A stretch of 9,214 nucleotides of DNA, taken from contig VBIS01000095.1 of the NCBI GenBank assembly GCA_005880605.1, positions 1 to 9,214 of the forward strand. The letters run 5' to 3'. The notes below the pieces were generated by a model that was not told where the DNA came from, did not search any database, and saw only the letters and a program-made list of their open reading frames with translations. Positions within the stretch are counted from its first letter, which is position 1. Each line of letters starts with the position of its first letter. The translations under genes were made by a program, and so were the position numbers. Of this stretch, positions 6,596 through 9,214 are shown piece after piece. This DNA comes from Chloroflexota bacterium (GTDB lineage: Bacteria; Chloroflexota; Dormibacteria; CF-121).

Positions 6596-7371
6596 TCGAT
6601 TCGCACGCCCACCTCCTGTACCTGCGCGACTCGCTGACACCGGAGCAGGCCCTCGATGATGCGCGGGCGGCGGGAGTGGAAGCGGTGATCAACATCGGCG
6701 ACGATGCCTCCGACAATCGGCGGGGCGTGGAACTGACGGAGCGCCTTCCGGGCCTGCGAACCACGATCGGCCGCCATCCGCACTCCGCGGGCGAGCCCAT
6801 CACCACAGATGAGCGGCACGAGCTGCGAGACCTCGCCAGCCATCCGAATGTGGTCGCGGTGGGGGAGATCGGCCTCGACTACCACTTCACCGACTACCAC
6901 AAGGTGGCGAAGCGCGAACAGCAGGCGGTCTTCCGGCAGATGCTGGGCCTGGCGCAGGAGGTCGGCAAGCCGGTGGTGCTGCATACCCGCGACGCCTTCC
7001 CTGATCTGCTGACAATCCTCGACGAATTCCCGGGCACCAACGGCGTCTTCCATTGCTTTAGTGGGAACTCCGCCTTCGCGGCAGAGGCGCTGGCCCGCGG
7101 CTTCTACATCTCGTTCGCGGCGACCGTCACCTATCCCACCGCCCACGGCGTCATCGGGGCGGCCACTATCATCCCGCTGGACCACATGCTGGTGGAGACG
7201 GATTCGCCATTCCTTCCGCCGCAGAGCCGTCGAGGGCAGCCGAATGCGCCGCGCTACCTCGTGGAGACGGTGGAGCGGCTCGCGGCCTTACGCGGCACCA
7301 CCGCCGCCGACATTGGCCAGGCAACTGGACAGAACGCCACCGCCCTGTTTCGGTTGAATCACGCCGGCTAG
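6592..7371 (+). CDS. tatD: TatD-family metal-dependent hydrolase (DNase)
   Basis: A TIM-barrel metallohydrolase; TatD relatives act as Mg2+-dependent 3'-5' exonucleases or DNA/RNA repair nucleases in the cytosol. Counting from the CTG, the product is 259 residues, the normal family length. Metal-site signatures are complete: DSHAHL (His5, His7), GRHPH (60-64), GEIGLDYHF (Glu92), VLHTRDA (His131), FHCFSGN (His154) and VETDSPFLPP (Asp204). The start is uncertain. Family members begin almost directly at (M)LIDSHxHL, which here falls on CTG at 6592 overlapping the metG stop as CTGA, with GGAG 8 bases upstream. The alternatives GTG 6493 and GTG 6511 would overlap metG by about 100 or 85 bases and add a Gly/Ala-rich leader with no family similarity; automated callers that ignore CTG will choose one of these. 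Position between metG and rsmA is a well-known arrangement. Physiological substrate cannot be read from sequence. Confidence 0.92.
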   Translation: MIDSHAHLLYLRDSLTPEQALDDARAAGVEAVINIGDDASDNRRGVELTERLPGLRTTIGRHPHSAGEPITTDERHELRDLASHPNVVAVGEIGLDYHFTDYHKVAKREQQAVFRQMLGLAQEVGKPVVLHTRDAFPDLLTILDEFPGTNGVFHCFSGNSAFAAEALARGFYISFAATVTYPTAHGVIGAATIIPLDHMLVETDSPFLPPQSRRGQPNAPRYLVETVERLAALRGTTAADIGQATGQNATALFRLNHAG

Positions 7372-7375
7372 GAAG
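7370..7375 (+). promoter_or_regulatory. Possible Shine-Dalgarno (AGGAAG) for rsmA
   Basis: AGGAAG spans the tatD TAG stop and lies 12 bases before the CTG at 7388. The spacing is longer than ideal, so support is modest. No comparable site precedes the downstream GTG at 7415. Confidence 0.3.
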
Positions 7376-7387
7376 CGCGCCCTCGAC

Positions 7388-8215
7388 CTGACCGATCCAT
7401 CAGCCATCCGCGGCGTGGCGCGCCGCTTCGGGGTTCGCTATCTGCGCCGCTGGGGGCAGAATTTTCTGGCGGACCGCTCACAGCTCGAACGGCTGACCGA
7501 GGCCCTGCAGCTGTCGGTCGAGGATCGCGTCGTCGAGGTCGGGCCCGGGCTGGGCGCGTTGACGATCGAGCTGGCGGAGCGCGCGCGCGCCGTGGTCGGT
7601 GTGGAAATCGATCCCGCCGCCGTGAAGGCGCTGGCCCTGACCCTGCACGGTCGCTCGAACGTCCGGATCATCGAAGCCAACATCCTGCGGACCGCGGTCA
7701 GCGAACTGCTCCCCGCCCCCTACCGGGTCATCGGCAACATTCCCTACACCCTCACCGGGGCACTGTTTACCCACCTGCTGGAAGAGCCGGCCCCGCCGGC
7801 GCGAATCGACCTGCTGGTCCAGCGGGAAGTCGCGGAGCGGCTGGTCGCGCCGCCTGGCGGCTGGAGCCTGGCGACGCTCGGAGTTCGTGTCTACGGCACG
7901 CCGGAGCTGGTGCTGCGCGTTCCGCGGACCGCGTTTGTGCCGCAGCCAAAGGTCGACTCGGCGCTGGTTCGCATCGTCCCGGACGCGCAGCCGGCGCTGC
8001 CGCGCGATCAATTACCGTCCTTCTTCGCCTTTGTCACACCTTTCTTCCAGGCCCGTCGCAAACAGCTCGCATACGTGTTTGGGCGAAAACTCGGCGTCGG
8101 TGGGGCGGAGGCTCGTGCCCAGCTCAGCGTTATAGGCATCGATCCGGCACGCCGCGCCGAGACCCTGACGCTTGAGGAATGGAGGCGACTTTTCTTAAAT
8201 GAGCGCGCGCATTGA
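7388..8215 (+). CDS. rsmA: 16S rRNA (adenine1518-N6/adenine1519-N6)-dimethyltransferase RsmA (KsgA)
   Basis: RsmA dimethylates two adjacent adenines in helix 45 of 16S rRNA using SAM, a late 30S assembly checkpoint; its loss classically gives kasugamycin resistance. From CTG 7388 the product is 275 residues. Visible signatures are WGQNFL (22-27), EVGPGLGALT (50-59), the SAM-ribose acidic site GVEID (71-75), catalytic NIPY (117-120), FVPQPKVDSALVR (183-195) and RRKQL (223-227). The Asp usually found in the GDAL-type adenine-binding motif appears as Asn98 (EANIL). Start choice: GTG 7415 is the obvious codon, but the in-frame residues just before it (LTDPSAIR) align without gaps to the N-terminal helix of Thermus-like KsgA proteins, so coding almost certainly reaches further upstream. 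CTG 7388 is the only reasonable initiator between there and an in-frame stop at 7355. It follows tatD by 16 bases; its stop overlaps the next gene (TTGA). Confidence 0.94.
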   Translation: MTDPSAIRGVARRFGVRYLRRWGQNFLADRSQLERLTEALQLSVEDRVVEVGPGLGALTIELAERARAVVGVEIDPAAVKALALTLHGRSNVRIIEANILRTAVSELLPAPYRVIGNIPYTLTGALFTHLLEEPAPPARIDLLVQREVAERLVAPPGGWSLATLGVRVYGTPELVLRVPRTAFVPQPKVDSALVRIVPDAQPALPRDQLPSFFAFVTPFFQARRKQLAYVFGRKLGVGGAEARAQLSVIGIDPARRAETLTLEEWRRLFLNERAH

Positions 8216-9214
8216 CAACTAGCTACGATTTAGGCGCCTTGAAGGAACCAGACGAGGTCGGCGCGGACCCGCGCGAGATCATCCTCCCTCGTCCGGGGTT
8301 TCGCACCATCCTCGCCAACCGCGATTTCCGGTTGATCTGGTCCGCACAGGTAGCCTCGCAGCTCGCCGACAAGTTCTTGATGTTCGCGCTGCTGATCCTG
8401 ACCTACAGCATCAGCCGCGCCAGCACCCACGGCGCCGCGCTCTTCCTCGCCTACACCTTTCCTTCCGTTTTCCTCAGCCCACTCGCCGGCGTGTACGCCG
8501 ACCGTCACGACAAGAAGCGGTTGATGTTCTTCACCAACGCGATCCGGGGCGGCTTGATCCTGCTCATCCCACTGAGCCAGATCACCCCCTACTTCGAACA
8601 TGTCACCTGGCACCTCTTCGTCATCATCTTTCTGTTCGCGGCGGTCGGGCAGATCTTCGCGCCAGCCGAGGCGGCATCGATCCCCTTCATCGTCGGAGCC
8701 GAAGAGTTGATGACTGCCACCTCGATGTTCACCAGCACCGTGATCGTCACGCTGCTGGTCGCGGTTCCCGTGTCAACGCTGGCCGTCCGGTTCCTGGGTG
8801 AGAATTCTCCCTACTGGATCGCCGCCGGGTTGTTCCTGCTGGCGGCCTGGCTGATCTACCTGGTCAGGAGCGACCTCCACGCGCGGACCAACCAGGTCAA
8901 AGCCAAGGACACCGACATTCTCTTTGAGCTGCGGGAAGGCATCGGTTACATCGCCGCCCGACCGCTGGTCCGATTCGCGGTCATTCAACTCAGCCTGACG
9001 ATCGCGGTCATCTTTTCGGTTTTTGTGTTGGCGCCGGGCTACATGAGCACGGTGCTGCGCCTCCGCGTGACCGACGTGTACCTCTTCCTGGCCCCGGCGG
9101 TGATCGGCATGCTGGCCGCGGCGTTCTATCTTGGTCAATACGGTCGCCACTTTCGGCGCAGCCGCCTGTTGATCGGCGGCCTGCTGTCGGCCGGCATCAC
9201 GCTCATGCTGCTGG
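8212..9214 (+). CDS. MFS transporter, N-terminal part (3' partial)
   Basis: An open frame runs without a stop to the window end (334 codons). The translation is strongly hydrophobic with about nine membrane segments: roughly 41-67, 74-96, 106-124, 133-160, 168-192, 201-218, 255-278, 289-308 and 320-334 (cut). Between segments 2 and 3 lies the MFS motif A, GVYADRHDKKRLM (93-105), and a related basic loop GRHFRRSR follows segment 8. A charged cytoplasmic loop (219-254) separates the two halves, as expected for a 12-segment carrier. The style resembles the EntS/MFS_3 exporter group, but substrate cannot be predicted. No ATG is available before the first membrane segment: an in-frame stop at 8200 leaves TTG 8212, which overlaps the rsmA stop as TTGA, or TTG 8239, nine codons further in. 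I prefer 8212 for the overlap pattern; neither has a strong ribosome-binding site. Where related gene blocks often continue with ispE after rsmA, this window has a transporter. Confidence 0.86.
   Translation, partial: MTTSYDLGALKEPDEVGADPREIILPRPGFRTILANRDFRLIWSAQVASQLADKFLMFALLILTYSISRASTHGAALFLAYTFPSVFLSPLAGVYADRHDKKRLMFFTNAIRGGLILLIPLSQITPYFEHVTWHLFVIIFLFAAVGQIFAPAEAASIPFIVGAEELMTATSMFTSTVIVTLLVAVPVSTLAVRFLGENSPYWIAAGLFLLAAWLIYLVRSDLHARTNQVKAKDTDILFELREGIGYIAARPLVRFAVIQLSLTIAVIFSVFVLAPGYMSTVLRLRVTDVYLFLAPAVIGMLAAAFYLGQYGRHFRRSRLLIGGLLSAGITLMLL

Noticed and set aside
5144..6640. A 498-codon open frame on the minus strand opposite metG.
   Set aside because: No domain or motif is visible, and metG on the plus strand is certain. 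This is codon-bias shadowing.
8212..8240. TTGACA at 8212-8217 as a -35 promoter box for the transporter.
   Set aside because: No TATAAT-like hexamer lies 15-19 bases downstream; the bases there are GC-rich. The match is better explained as the TTG start plus overlap with the rsmA TGA.

Overview
This is a GC-rich bacterial window, packed from end to end with eight protein-coding genes, all on the + strand: two are cut by the window edges and six are complete. It looks like part of one long housekeeping operon. Neighbouring genes overlap by 4 to 26 bases or are separated by fewer than 20, and no intergenic stretch is long enough to hold a terminator or an ordinary promoter. I see no rRNA, tRNA, CRISPR array, mobile element or obvious repeat.

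Layout: (1) 1-2658, the 3' part of a DinG-type helicase with an N-terminal DEDDh exonuclease domain, whose start lies upstream of the window. (2) 2655-3527, a stand-alone nitrilase-fold glutaminase, followed by (3) 3502-4356, an NAD+ synthetase (nadE); together they look like a split glutamine-dependent NAD+ synthetase. (4) 4375-5061, rsmI, 16S rRNA 2'-O-methyltransferase (C1402). (5) 5054-6595, metG, methionyl-tRNA synthetase. (6) 6592-7371, a TatD-family metal-dependent hydrolase. (7) 7388-8215, rsmA/ksgA, 16S rRNA A1518/A1519 dimethyltransferase. (8) 8212-9214, the N-terminal part of an MFS transporter, which runs off the end. The order rsmI-metG-tatD-rsmA is a familiar conserved block, seen for example in Firmicutes (there usually with rnmV between tatD and rsmA). 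It joins rRNA maturation, initiator and elongator Met-tRNA charging, and nucleic-acid quality control. DinG adds DNA repair and the NAD pair adds cofactor supply.

Organism: the high GC content, the exonuclease-fused DinG, a MetRS with one Thermus-like zinc knuckle and no C-terminal tRNA-binding domain, and an RsmA N-terminus that aligns with the Thermus type suggest a high-GC Terrabacteria lineage. Chloroflexota or a relative such as Dormibacterota is my best guess, but this is inference from protein style and not a phylogeny.

I do not see a new defence system or exotic cassette here. The points worth a second look are subtle: a missing first Fe-S cysteine in DinG, the split NAD+ synthetase, two genes whose most convincing start codon is CTG, a transporter gene that can only start with TTG, and a shortened RsmI.
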